NCBI GenBank assembly: GCA_002104895.1 | Contig: MCFG01000436.1 | Location: forward strand, 1 to 52,911 | From: Anaeromyces robustus | Taxonomy: Eukaryota; Neocallimastigomycota; Neocallimastigomycetes; Neocallimastigales; Neocallimastigaceae | Length of the DNA stretch: 52,911 bases | Reading direction: 5' to 3' | In this document: positions 13,603 through 27,982 of the stretch, one piece after another | How positions within the stretch are numbered: position 1 is the stretch's first letter | How the letters are laid out: each line of letters starts with the position of its first letter | Notes under the pieces: model-generated | The model's input: the letters and a program-made list of their open reading frames with translations, nothing else | What the model was told of the DNA's origin: nothing | Database searches by the model: none | Program-made: the position numbers and the translations under genes

Positions 13603-16447
13603 TGGTTGGGGTTTAAAAACAAAAACTCTATTTTTTTAAAAAGAAAACCTATCCTCAAATAAATTCTATTGGTGGTTTCTTTTTAAAAGGATTAATTTAA
13701 AATATTCTTTTTTTTTCTTTAAAATTAATTAAAAAAAATTGCTTAAAAACAATTAAAAACTGATTTGCAATTTTTCTTTTATATATTACTCTTTTATATT
13801 ATTAAAAAAAAATTAAAATAAAAAAAAAAACTCTCTGTGTTTTGCTTTTTATTTCAATTATTAAAATATAAATAATTTCCTTTTTTTTTTTATAAAAAAT
13901 TTAAAAATTACTCTTTTGTTGAATTAATATACACTTTCTTTTTTTTATGGGTATTAAAAAGTAAAGGATATATTAAAAGTTTTAAGATATTTAATATTTT
14001 AAATACAAAAATATTTTTTTTAAGTTGTTAGTTAATATTATATTGAATTGTTATTGTTATTTGAATAATAAATTATAGAAATAGAAAAGATATTTGTAAT
14101 TTGTTTATCTTTTCCTTTTATTGATTAAGTTTTAAAATTTATTATATTAATTATTGCTTATTAAAATTAGTTGTTATTTATTAAGTTATATTGATATATT
14201 CTAAAAAAAAAAAATTGTGTGTTTATAATATTATCAGTTACTTATACCAACTGATAAAAATACTTTATAGTAAAAAAAACGTTTGATGAGATGAATATAA
14301 AGTTCATTCCAGTAAATATTACTATTAAAAAAATACAAAAATTAAATACTTTTTTTTAAATAAAATTTAAAAAAAAGTCTTATGAAAAATAAAAGCAAAA
14401 AAAAAAATAATAATAAAAATATTAAAATTTTAAATTACTATTACTATTATTTTATCACTTTAAAGTAAACCTTAATTATTTTAAAGATACCTCTTAAAAA
14501 TAAAAAAGATTTTTATAAATTAAATTAATTTAAATTAAAATTTAAAACATAAATGAAAAATAATCTTTATTCTATATTTCCCAATAAAATAAAGATTATC
14601 TAATTATTTAAAATTTAAAAAAAAATACAAAATATACGTGTCTTTTTTTTTATTTTATAAACTATTTAATATTACTTTCGTCTTGATTTTATCTATTAAA
14701 AATTTAAATTTCCCTTTAGAAATAAATATTTATTTTGTTTGTTTCTAATTTGCCTTTGTGGTTCAGTTTAAAACTAAAATTTTATTTTTAATACTTTTTA
14801 ATCTAATATTGATGAATATTTAAAAAAAAAAAAAATATTTTGGAAAAAAAACGGATATTTATATTCATTTACATAATTATAATAATTATAATAAAAAAAA
14901 ATTTTTTTTTTTTTAATTATTTAATTCTTTAATTTTTTTTTTTTTTTTTTATATATATTATTTTTATTTATTTTTTTATATAATAATATATATTAATACT
15001 TATTTAATAATCAATTTGATAATTAATATTATACATAATAATATTTAAAATTTATAATATTAAAAAACAAATTGAAGAATCAACTTAGAAAGTAAATATA
15101 TTATCAATATAAAAATTTATATCAATTTGTAATATACAATACTATTGAGCAATATATTATTATATATAATTATATAATAATAACTAATTTAAATCGATTG
15201 TATATATCACAATATATTAGTTTATTATTTATTATATAGTATTTGTATATATAATAATGTATTCTAATATATTTATGACTGTAATAAAAAATAAATTAAT
15301 CATAGAAAATTTAAAATTATTAAAATTATATTTAATAAGATTCTAAGTCAATTAATAATTATATATATAATTAGATTATACTTTATATAAAACAACTTAA
15401 AAATCAATAGTTTTATCTATTATTTATTATATTATAATATATGAATAATATATTATTGAAATATTTATTTTAATTAAAACTATGAATTTTGTAATACAAG
15501 CCACAAAATGTTTCTATTAATTTAATAATAAAAATAATTTTTATGTTAATTAATATATTTAATTAAATTATCAATTAATTAATTAAATTTGTATTAAATA
15601 TATTAAAATTTTTTGAAAAAAAGAATATAGAAAACAACAATAAAAAAAAAAGGAAAAAATAAATATATAAAAAATAATAATACTTATTACATAGTTTTTT
15701 TTTTGTGTAATCTATGACAGATATTAAATTTATTTTATACAGCATTTACCAAAAAACAAATATATAACATCAATAATTGTTAATTTATTAATTAATAATA
15801 GATATAGAACAAAAGAAAAACCATATTAATATAAAATAAATTAGATAGATTCTATCCTACAATTTTTCTTTTATTGCCTTTAATTAATTTTATAAAATAT
15901 TTTTAAAATTATTTGGCAGTTAAGAAATAATAGAAGTATGATAATATTAATATGTTTTTTTTTTCCTTTTAATATGACTAAAAAGCAATTTCTATTTTAT
16001 TTAAATATTATTGTTATAAAAACTGATAAATGATTGTTATTATTATTGTTAAAAATAGTTGGTTATATAATTATTATAATTTATATTAAATAATAAAACG
16101 CTATTATTAATATCTTGTTATAAATATTATATATTTTATATTTTAAGAAATATATCTATTTAAAACATTGTACATTTGTTATTAAAGCCACAAAACAAAT
16201 ACATTTCTAAATAAAAAAGGGAATTTTGGTGAAAGATACTTTCATTAAAAAAAAATTATATTAGTAATATATATAATATATATAATATATTATAATATAT
16301 TGAAAATTATATTACAATTTAAAATGATATAAATAAATATACTTTTTTTTTTTTTTTTGTTTAAACTCATAAACCACCTTTAACACATTTTTTTTTTTTT
16401 TTTTTTTTTTTTTTATTGGATAAATTATTAACATTCTTAAATATTGG

Positions 16448-16481
<34 letters not shown>

Positions 16482-17458
16482 TTCGTACATTCTCATTCTC
16501 AATGTAAAATCTCTAATAAAATAAAATAAAATAAAATAAAAATAAAATAAAAAAAAAAAATAAAAATAGGTGTTATGATGTATTTCTTAAATTAATTATT
16601 CAGAAAAGGTGTTATGATATTTATTTTATATTAATTATTCAGAAAGGCTCTAACAAATTAATAATAATTATTATTTAATTTATGACATGGAAATTTGGTG
16701 ATACTTTGATTTAAAAATAATTCGTTAAATAATAATAATTATTATATAAAATAAAATAAAATTAAACAACTGCCTAATAATAAGTAAATAAATAAATAAT
16801 AATTAATTAAATATTAATATATAAATAAATAAATAATATTAAATATTTAAATAATTAAATAAATTTATATAACTAAAATTATAAATAATATTTAATTTTA
16901 AAAAGATTTATTATTATAACAAAATTGTATATATATGAAAATTTTTATATTAATTACTAATATAAATATAAAATATTTGTTATGATATAGTTATAACTAT
17001 TTATGATTTATAAGTAAAAATTTACAAGAATAACTTTTTTTTATATATATAATTTATGAATAAAAAAAATAATATACTTATTTTTATTTTTATTTTTATT
17101 TTTTTCTTCAATTTTTTATTCCTATTTTTATGCTTTTTGTTATTTCGTTACTTCCTATCTGTACCTATCTGTAATGTTATTTTTAATAAACACAAATTGA
17201 TTATAAATCATTTTTTGTTTTGTTTTCTATTTAAATTTTCATTTTTTCAGTTTTTTCGTTTTTTCATTTTTTCGTTTTTTTGTTTTTTTTTTTTGTTTTG
17301 TTTTATTTTAATTAATTTTTTTTTAATCAATTATTGTTTTATCTTATTCAATTCATTTTTTTTATGTTTTATTGGCAAAAATGACGTAGAAACTATTAAA
17401 AAATAATATGATATAATATGATATAATATTTATATTTAATCAATTTATTTTTTTTTAT
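13603..17458. other. Gene desert, left part
   Basis: 13603 to about 14000 should hold the promoter and leader of the zinc-finger gene. Beyond it lie poly-A/T runs (for example 16388-16414 T, 16447-16477 A) and a 45-bp imperfect direct repeat near 16570-16650. The Phe/Ile-rich open frame at 17056-17406 is low-complexity T-rich DNA and not a credible gene. Confidence 0.5.
16568..16650. repeat. Imperfect direct repeat, two copies of ~43 bp
   Basis: AGGTGTTATGAT followed by an A/T stretch and TTAATTATTCAGAAA occurs twice in tandem (from about 16568 and 16609). It is followed by an A/T-rich inverted pair AATAATAATTATTA. Nature unknown; possibly the remnant of a small element. Confidence 0.6.
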
Positions 17459-17834
<376 letters not shown>

Positions 17835-18412
17835 TTAATAATTTAATATTTAATTAGAAATTAAATAAATTATTAATTACCAAATATATTATAAATTAAT
17901 TATATTATATATATAACAATATTATCATGAGTCACAATGAAATTATCCTAAATGGCAAATAAGAAAGAAAGTGGTTAAGATAAAATTAAAATATAAAAAA
18001 AAAAAAAAAAAATAAAATAAATGTATTAAATATGTACATATTTGTATAAAATGTATGTCTTATATAAACCATATCTGTATTTAAACCAATATACCTATTA
18101 TTAAAAATAAATAAAAAATAATAAGATAAACAGTAACAACAAACAATAAATATAAAATACATAAAATATATAAAATTTATATTAATATTAATATTAATAT
18201 ATATATTTAGATATATATTTATATTTATATTTATATTTATATTTATATTTATACAATGAAAGACTTCAAAATTATATTAATTATTTTTTTAACCCCATTT
18301 TGTACATTTTGTAGTTATTCTATTCTGTATATATATATACTAATCATTAGATTAATTTTTCTTTTTATTTTTAATGTTTTTATTAATATATTAATATATT
18401 TTTATTGATTGT

Positions 18413-18413
18413 T

Positions 18414-18476
<63 letters not shown>

Positions 18477-18530
18477 TTATTTATATATTTATTTATTCAT
18501 TTATTTATTTATCTATTTATTTATTTAAAC
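18413..18530. repeat. (TTTA)n microsatellite, interrupted
   Basis: TTTA units with interruptions near 18475-18515 (TTATTTATATATT, TTCA, TCTA), so older or less pure than the 17459 array. Confidence 0.93.
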
Positions 18531-19079
18531 ATTTTCAAAAACAAAAAAAAATGAAATTAAATAAAAAAAAAAAAAAGAAATTTGACTTTAAATATATACT
18601 TTTTTTTTACAGATTTTTTTATATATTGAATATAATTTTTTTATCGATTTTATAAATAAATAAAATAATTACATTATTTAATATAAATTTTGATAGATTA
18701 ATTCATATCATGTAACAAGATTATTTAATATGATGTAACTTAAAATCAAATAGATAAATAAATAATAAATAAATAAATTACTTAAAATTGATAAAAAATA
18801 AATAAATAGATAAATTAATTAATAAATAAATAAATAAAAAATTTTATCTTTAATTATTATATGATAAATATTATTATAATTATGATTATATTTATCATAA
18901 TTATTATATAATAAATAAAATTATAATTATCCAATTTAGAATATTTATAATAAAATTATCTATATTTATTTAGTATTTAAATATTTACAATTATATATAT
19001 AGATTAATATAAAATTTTATAATAGTTTAATATTAATTTTCTGTTTTTTTTTTTTTTGTTTTTGGTTTAATTACACCAT

Positions 19080-19760
19080 TCCTTTACATTCAATTGAAGT
19101 ATACAATGCATTAAGATTATCAACATCACTGATATTCTTAATCGACTCATGTATTTTTAATCTTTTCTTTTATCCTTCTTAACTTTATAGAAAACTTTAA
19201 AAAAATCAGATTAATACTTAATAATAATAATAATAATAATAATAATTAATTAATTAATTATAATAATTAATAATAAAAAAAGGCTAATATCTAATATTGT
19301 TTATTATTTATAAATAATTAATGATTAGCTTATTAGTATAACATCAATTTAAAATTTAAAATTTAAAATTTAAAAAAAAAAAAAAATATCAATAGATAAT
19401 GATTAAATATTAATTATAATTAACTAAAAATTGTTGTTTTGTTTTTTGTTAAGTAATTTTTTTGTTTGTTTGTTTGTTTTCTTTAATATGATTTCACATA
19501 TTTTTTTAAAAAAAAAAAAAATAGAAATGAAATTTAATATAATGAAATTAAATTGGATGGCGTTTTTTTATAATTACAATAATATCAAAAAATAAAAAAT
19601 AAAAATAAAAAAAAGTAAATTTTTTTAAATTTTAAATATTAATAATTTAATAATAATTAATAATAGGATCATCCCATCTATTAAGTATGCAATTTTTATA
19701 ATCATTTACATCTATCTTATAATATATTTATATAATTCAAATAAAGATAATTCCACATCA
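19080..19760 (-). pseudogene. Possible decayed gene, minus strand
   Basis: Two protein-like pieces occur in the same orientation. At about 19760-19670 NDVELSLFELYKYIIR hits a stop but continues after a two-base frame change as DVNDYKNCILNRWDDPIIN. At about 19165-19080 KRLKIHESIKNISDVDNLNA continues to LYTSIECKGMV and a stop. Amino-acid composition is far less biased than random translation of this DNA. The family is not recognised, and intervening stops mean either many small exons or decay. Confidence 0.25.
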
Positions 19761-20179
19761 TTGTATATTCTTATATATATATAATATAATATAAAAAATG
19801 TACTTCATAATTCATTATTATTTAATAATAGTTAATTATTTTTTATATAATGAATAAATAATGTATCTTTTTATTTTGCATTTAATAATTTAAAATTTTA
19901 AAATTTTATGTTTTTAAATTATAAAAATAGAATAGAAAAAAGCAAATATAAAATAAAATTCTCAAAAACTGTGACAGGTAAAGAAACTTTTTTTTTTAAA
20001 AAAAAAATATATATATATATATAATATAATATTATATTTATATATATTAATAAATATTAATTTTAAATAATTAAATAAATAATAAATTAAAAAAAAATGA
20101 AATAAAAATTAATATAACATAGCATAATATAAACATAAACATAATAATAAAATAATTATTATTTTTAGTTATTATTATT

Positions 20180-20222
20180 TAACTAATTAACTTGTCAAGT
20201 TTTTCAAATTTTTTATTCTGTA
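20180..20222 (-). other. Possible terminal exon
   Basis: On the minus strand a good acceptor (TTTTTTTTACAG) is followed in phase 0 by NKKFEKLDKLIS and a TAA stop. No convincing upstream exon was found, so this may be chance. Confidence 0.15.
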
Positions 20223-22113
20223 AAAAAAATATTTATAATAAATAGAATTTTAATTAATTAAATAATAAATAAAGTTTTGTTTTTTCTTTATGAACCACAT
20301 TTTTAAAGAAATACTATATATATTATTAATATATATTAAATTATATTGTATATATTATCAACATATATATTAAATTATATTTTATTATATAAAATAATAT
20401 ATAAAATATATAGATAAATATATTATATCTCTGATTAACTAAAAATAAATTATAATTTTATTTTTCTGCTTTACCAAAAAAAAAACAATTGATAAAAATT
20501 ATATTCATATATTAGAATAATATAATATAATATAATATTACATAAGCAATTAAATATAAAGATTAATATAAATTCAAATTTTAATATTGAAAGTGTGGTT
20601 CAAGTAAAAAAAAATTTAAAAATTAAAATTAAAATTAAAATTAATAAAAAAAAAAAAAAAAAACTAACGATTTTAATAATAATAAAATTTTATTTCTTTA
20701 AATTAATTTAAATTAAAAAAAAAACTAAAATTTAATAATATTTCAAATATATTAAATATAATTAATATAATATAATATAATATAATATAATATAATAAAA
20801 AATAAATATTAAAAATAAATTTTAATATAAAATGCTAAGGATATGAATATAATTAAATAAATAAATAAACAAATAAATAAATAATATTGGTGTCAGCATT
20901 TAAAACTTGGCTAATACAGAAAAGTACCAAAAAAAAAAAAAGAGATAACTAAATTAGTATTATTTCATTACATTTATTGAACTTCTTTTATAAAAAATAA
21001 ACGATTATTTTAAACTTTATTTATTAAACTTTTTTATTTTTTTATAATTTAAAAAAAAAATTAATTATTATTTAATCAATATAATCTTTATATGAATTAT
21101 AATTATAAAGACATTGTGTTATTCTTTTATATTATAACATTTTTTAAAAAAAAAATGAAATGATAATAATTATATAATAAAAACTTGTTTTTCAGTGTTT
21201 AAATTAAAAATAATATGTAATATAAAAATATTAATAAAATAAATTCAAAACAAAACAGATATTAAGTTCCATTGCAATTATTCTTCATTCGAAGTCCGCA
21301 GCATCAGCCAGAAACCCTAATCAAAACTCCTTTGCAAAAGAAATTATTAATAATTATAATAAAATATCAAAATCTATCAAAAGAATTTTAAAATAAAAGA
21401 ATTACTATTAATAATAAAAGTCAAAAAAAAAAAATATTATATAATATAGAAAAATTAAATTAAATAATATTACTTCTCTTTTTTATTGGATAAATTTTAG
21501 ATAATAATTTAAAAATTATTTTATATATATATAATTAGAATAATATAACCATTTAAAAAAAAAAAACATTTTTAATAATTTAAAAAATGAGTAATGCCAG
21601 TAAAAAGAAACACAGTCTTATTCAAAAATTAATTAATGACTGGATTTTATGTTCCCATAGGTATTGCTATTATGTAAGCATTTTATAAAAAAAATAATAT
21701 ATATAATTTGAATATAAAGATATATAGAAATTATTATAACTCAAATATTCTAAATATACTAATATTAATATTAATAACATTTTCTTTTTAATATATAATA
21801 TTAATAAAAGAATTTTTTTTCTTCTTCTATACTCCTTTATTATATAGTAATATATATATCAATATATTATCTTTTATCTTTTATCTTAAAAAAAAATATT
21901 TTCTTCTACAATTGGCAATTAGATTTAATTTCCTAGACAATATAATAAACTAAGCTTATTGTTGGTACATTATTAATCCTATCTTGGTTTTTTAATGAGA
22001 TAGATGATTATTTTCTTTGTTCTACCTTTTATTAATATTTTTAAATCCAAATAGTTTACCTACTAGTGGAAATGTTATTATTAAACTTGTTGTTGTTTTC
22101 TGTAAATATTTTT

Positions 22114-22114
22114 A

Positions 22115-22169
<55 letters not shown>

Positions 22170-22308
22170 TCATTTTTATATAATGCTAATATATATATAT
22201 ATATTTATTAATTTTTCTTTAATTCTTATTGTTTCCATTATTTATTATTTATATTGTTATTGCTATTATAACTACTACTACTACTACTATAATTATTATT
22301 ATTATTAC

Positions 22309-22381
<73 letters not shown>

Positions 22382-22402
22382 TATTATTATTATTTATTAT
22401 TA

Positions 22403-22441
<39 letters not shown>

Positions 22442-22442
22442 T
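22114..22442. repeat. (ATT)n arrays within the pseudogene region
   Basis: Two ATT trinucleotide arrays (about 22114-22168 and 22286-22442) are separated by a short (TA)n and unique DNA. Open frames spanning them (poly-Leu, poly-Ile, poly-Tyr) are artefacts of the repeat. Confidence 0.95.
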
Positions 22443-23223
22443 ATATACAAATATTCTTTTTAAAAGAGTAAAAAAAGAAAACCATATAAAAAATGAATAT
22501 GAAATGGAAGAAAAGAAATAAAAATTATACAGTTAGAATATAATAGATAATGAAGAAAAAAAAAATAGATATTGCTGCATGATGAATATAAAAAGGCACA
22601 CTTGTGAAAAAGGTAAGTATATATGAAAATAAATTTATAGATAAACATTCTCATTCACCAAAAGATATTGGGGTTATTGCTAAACTAAAAGAAGATATTA
22701 ATAATAAAAGTTCATTTATTACTTAAATAATACTAAAAAAAAGAAAAAGAAAAAAAAAAAAAAATAACTAATTTTAATATGAAAAGTTCTGCTATTCTAT
22801 CAAAATACAATTTTATTACTTATATTATTATTTATTCTTTATCATAAATTCCAAGTTACACTTTGAACTATAGAACAACCATTACATATTGCTGTTAATG
22901 TATTATTCTATTTTATTGTATTTTATTGGTTTTTGTGTACCTGATGAAATCAGAATAACTATATAATTCATTAATTACTTATATTATCTTTTTCTTTTTA
23001 TAACTCTTTTATTGGATTGAAAATTTAATCTTCAATCATTGTTTAACAAAAGGATTAGATTTATATTCAAATAGTTCTAAATATTTTCTTTATATTAGCG
23101 ATTCAAATCTACCTTTCAAAAACTGATGAAATACTTTTTTGTATTTTAGATGTTACTGTAGTTATTTTCAGTTTCAGAATTCTTAAACATCATAAATTAA
23201 TTTTTAAACATATATTTGAATTA

Positions 23224-23470
23224 GTTCGTTCACTTGTTATAACATTTCTTTTTATGCTTATGCTTATTCATATATTTTTAGTTCGTTCACTTGTTATAAT
23301 AGCATTTCTTTTTATGCTTATGCTTATTCATACATTTTTAGTTCGTTCACTTGTTATAATAACATTTCTTTTTATGCTTATGCTTATTCATACATTTTTA
23401 GTTCGTTCACTTGTTATAATAACATAATAACATTTCTTTTTATGCTTATACTTATTCATACATTTTTATA
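23224..23470 (+). repeat. 60-bp minisatellite, 4 copies
   Basis: Units start with GTTCGTTCACTTGTTATA at 23224, 23281, 23341 and 23401, with lengths 57, 60, 60 and about 68. The first three keep one frame and encode a hydrophobic unit VRSLVIITFLFMLMLIHTFL. The fourth carries an 8-bp internal duplication that breaks the frame into stops. Confidence 0.95.
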
Positions 23471-24197
23471 ACGTGTTAACGGTTATTGTCCCCAATATAT
23501 TTATTTTATATATAAACTTCAAAGACAAAAAACATAAGAAAAAAAAAAGAAAAATTAAAAATGGTATAATATAATACAATATAATATAATATATAAAATT
23601 AATAATTATTTTTTTTTATTTTGTAATATATCATTAAATAATAGAATTAAATTATATATATATATATATATATATATCATTAGAATATATATTTAACATT
23701 ATAAATTACAAATAACTAATCACTTAATATATTTAAATATTATGTTTATATTAATATAAATATTATATATATTATATTATATTAATTTTTACTATTTTCT
23801 TTTTCTATTATATTTTATAATGTAGTTTTATAAACTTTAGGCTTGTAATATATCCATTATCTATTCAAGTAATTAATTTCCTTAATTCAGATATAGCTAT
23901 TATTATTACTGTTTTCTTTACTGGCGTATTTGCATATATATTATGATTATTAATACTAAAACCATTACATTTTCTATTAAGTGATTCATTAACCCATAGT
24001 TATTGTATGGGTTCAGCTGTACTTCAATTAGTTTTGTAATATCTTCAATTAGTTTTGTAATATTTTCATTTTTAGGTGATATAATATCATCAATTGAAAA
24101 TTCATTCCGTATCATTTCAGGAATATAAACACTAAAGTACTTTTAAGAATATATATTTTATTATATCAAAAGAAATGAAATAGTAAATATTAATTTT

Positions 24198-25291
<1,094 letters not shown>

Positions 25292-25956
25292 TTAATAACG
25301 ATGATAATAATTACAATCATCATCATCCATAATCTTCCAAAATTCAATATTAATAATTTCAAAACTTATATTTGGTGGTTCATAATAAGTAGGTACAGTT
25401 TTTGATAATAATTCTGTTTTAGGACAATAAGTAAGAGGTTCATTACGAAAAGTATCACAATAAGAAGTTGTACCTCCATCTAAATCTCTATCAATACATA
25501 ATCCAAAATGTCCCTTTTTACCTCCTCCAAAGGCTATAATTTCTCGTGATGTTAAAACATTTAATTCATTTAATCCTGTCCATTCATAAACTTTAAATGG
25601 ATGTTCCTTTCCTTCTACTATTCTTTCTTCTCCTCCTCCTTCTTTTTGCCATAAAAAGCATTCTCCTGAACCATAATATCTTGTTGAAATATGAACACTT
25701 TCTGGTATATAAGCACCAAAAATTTGATCTTCACTATCTTTTATTGCCATAATTAATGGTCCTTTATCAACAATTTTATCACATAATGTAAGAAAACTTG
25801 ATCCATGATCACTTAAACTAAATATTAATTCCCATGTAGAATAATCACGATAACGTCTTGGTAAATGAAAACGTAATTTTTCTGCTGTTATGGTATCTAA
25901 AACTTGATCAGGTGAAATAATTTCTTCTTTTTCTATTTCACCTAAAGTCATTGGTT

Positions 25957-26003
<47 letters not shown>

Positions 26004-26504
26004 ATATTATCATTATCATTATTTTCTTCTTTAGAATGATGATGACTAGATTGAAGTTTTTCTAAATATTGATAACGACTATAAACAGGATTATAAAGAC
26101 GTAATTTTTCTGGTTCGGGTATAATACTATTGAAACTTGAAGGTTCAATTTTCATATCTTGTTCTTGATCATCATAACTAAAGAATAATGATTTTTTACG
26201 ATTAATTGTTTTTTCTCTTACTTTTTCTATAAAATCTGGATCAAATACAGATTGTATTTTTTGTCCAATTTTCTTTTCAGCTTCTGCATTAATAAATGAT
26301 GAAAATATTGAAGCAGTAGATTTAATAAATGAATGATCTGCTAAATCATATTCATTTTCATTATCATTTTCATTTTCATTTTCACTTTCACTTTCATTTT
26401 CTTTATCATCATGATCACTTAATGAATTTGCATTAGAACTTAAACTAGTAAAGGAAAAACCTGATAAAAAGTTTGATAAAGAAAGACGTGGTACTGATAT
26501 ACTA

Positions 26505-26538
<34 letters not shown>

Positions 26539-26591
26539 GAACATATTTATCTTTATAATTTAATGAACGTGAATGACGTAATTCCCCATTA

Positions 26592-26624
<33 letters not shown>

Positions 26625-27004
26625 GTTTCATCAGTATTATTAATTAAAACATTATCACTAAAATTAACTGATCTTTTGGATTTATTAAAGTAAGATGTAG
26701 AAGTATAAATAGTTTTACGACGTCTTATACCTTTATTTTGATTTGAATTTTGATGATTTTCATCACTTTTATTATTAGTTTTCTTACTTTCTGGTACATC
26801 GATTGTCATTCTTCTCTTTAGAGGTTTTATTACAGTCTCTTGATGATTTGGATAATAATATTTTTTTGATGACGATGGTTGAACTGAAACTGGATTTTCT
26901 TCAGTAATTTGAGAATTAATAATTTCTTCTTCATTTTCAACCTCTTCTTCAATAGTATGAATATGAGCATTTTCTAAAATTGAAGAAATTGAAGATGAAT
27001 CTGA

Positions 27005-27041
<37 letters not shown>

Positions 27042-27933
27042 GATATATTTTGCTTTTTATTTTTAAATGAATAATATAATGGTGAACTTTGAGGACTACG
27101 ACTTTCATTATTATTATTGTTGTTTTTGTTATTATTGATATTATTTTTACTATTATTAATATTAAAAGAAGGAACGGTTAATTTGTTATTATTAGAATGA
27201 TAAATATTATTTTCAGGGAATGACTGACTATAATATGGTGGATCTATTTTATAACGAATATGTTTATTTTTTTGGTTTATTGGAATAATTTTAGAAGATT
27301 TATTTAAAATAGAATTAATATCCTTACAAGAAATAGGTTCAGGTTCATCTTTATTTTCTTTATGAATTTTCATATTTTTTAAAGATTCTTGTTCTTTAAG
27401 CAATGTTTCATTATTATAATCAGAAAGTGAACCCAAAGATGAAGCAATAAGTACACCTTTTTCATCTTTTGTTTCTAATGGTATAATAGGTGAAGGAAGA
27501 AGAAGTAATGAGTCAACATGATTATTATTTTTATTATTATTATTATTATCATTATTAGTATTATTATTATTATCATTATCACTATCACTACTACTAGACT
27601 GTACAGACAATCTATTATATGAATTTTGTAATGGTGGTAAAACAACATAAGAACTACCATTGGATAATAAAGGTAATGAAGTGATTGATTTATTTAAAGA
27701 TGAAGATGTAGATGAATTAGAGCCATGAGATGAATTGGAAGAATATTTTCTATAATTCTTATTGTTATTATTTCCAGTAGGTATATTAACATTAACTTCT
27801 GTATCTGAAGGTACATTTACATTAACATTTGAATTTGCATTGGCATAAACATCTGAAAGATTATTAAATATATTAAGAAAAGATTGAAAATCAATTTTTG
27901 TATTGGAGGATTTTTTATTTTTAGAAGGTGATG

Positions 27934-27982
<49 letters not shown>

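Larger units (their letters stand above)
17835..21258. other. Gene desert, right part
   Basis: Mostly A/T filler with (TTTA)n, (TATAA)n and poly-A tracts. Three protein-like scraps on the minus strand (19080-19170, 19670-19760, 20180-20222) are given as possible relics. No intact gene could be assembled. Confidence 0.45.
21259..24120 (+). pseudogene. Decaying multi-pass membrane-protein gene
   Basis: Pieces on the plus strand, in order. 21259-21396 begins ILSSIAIILHSKSAASARNP and ends at a stop. 21587-21673 begins MSNASKKKHSLIQKLINDWI and ends at a GTAAGC donor that joins in phase to an acceptor before 21955 (LIVGTLLILSWFFNEIDDYF). A frameshift follows, then FYLLLIFLNPNSLPTSGNVI. Past the (ATT)n arrays comes a C-terminal-like HSHSPKDIGVIAKLKEDINN. 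Near 23090-23426 is IQIYLSKTDEILFCILDVTV followed by hydrophobic 20-residue repeats, and at 23850-23935 YPLSIQVINFLNSDIAIIIT. The repeated hydrophobic runs suggest a polytopic membrane protein, perhaps 7TM, with an RTA1-type or receptor fold as bare possibilities. The stops, frameshifts and inserted microsatellites indicate decay. More than one gene may be involved. Confidence 0.4.

Noticed and set aside
17056-17406. Open frame of 116 codons, plus strand
   Set aside because: Almost all Phe/Ile/Leu/Ser from T-rich DNA; no domain, and flanked by microsatellites.
21265-21335. Possible snoRNA, tRNA or telomere-type repeat (AAACCCTAA)
   Set aside because: No cloverleaf or paired C/D boxes could be drawn, and the telomere-like unit occurs once; the stretch translates openly instead.
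22066-22521. Open frame with long poly-Leu and poly-Tyr
   Set aside because: Direct product of the (ATT)n arrays; other frames of the same repeat give poly-Ile.
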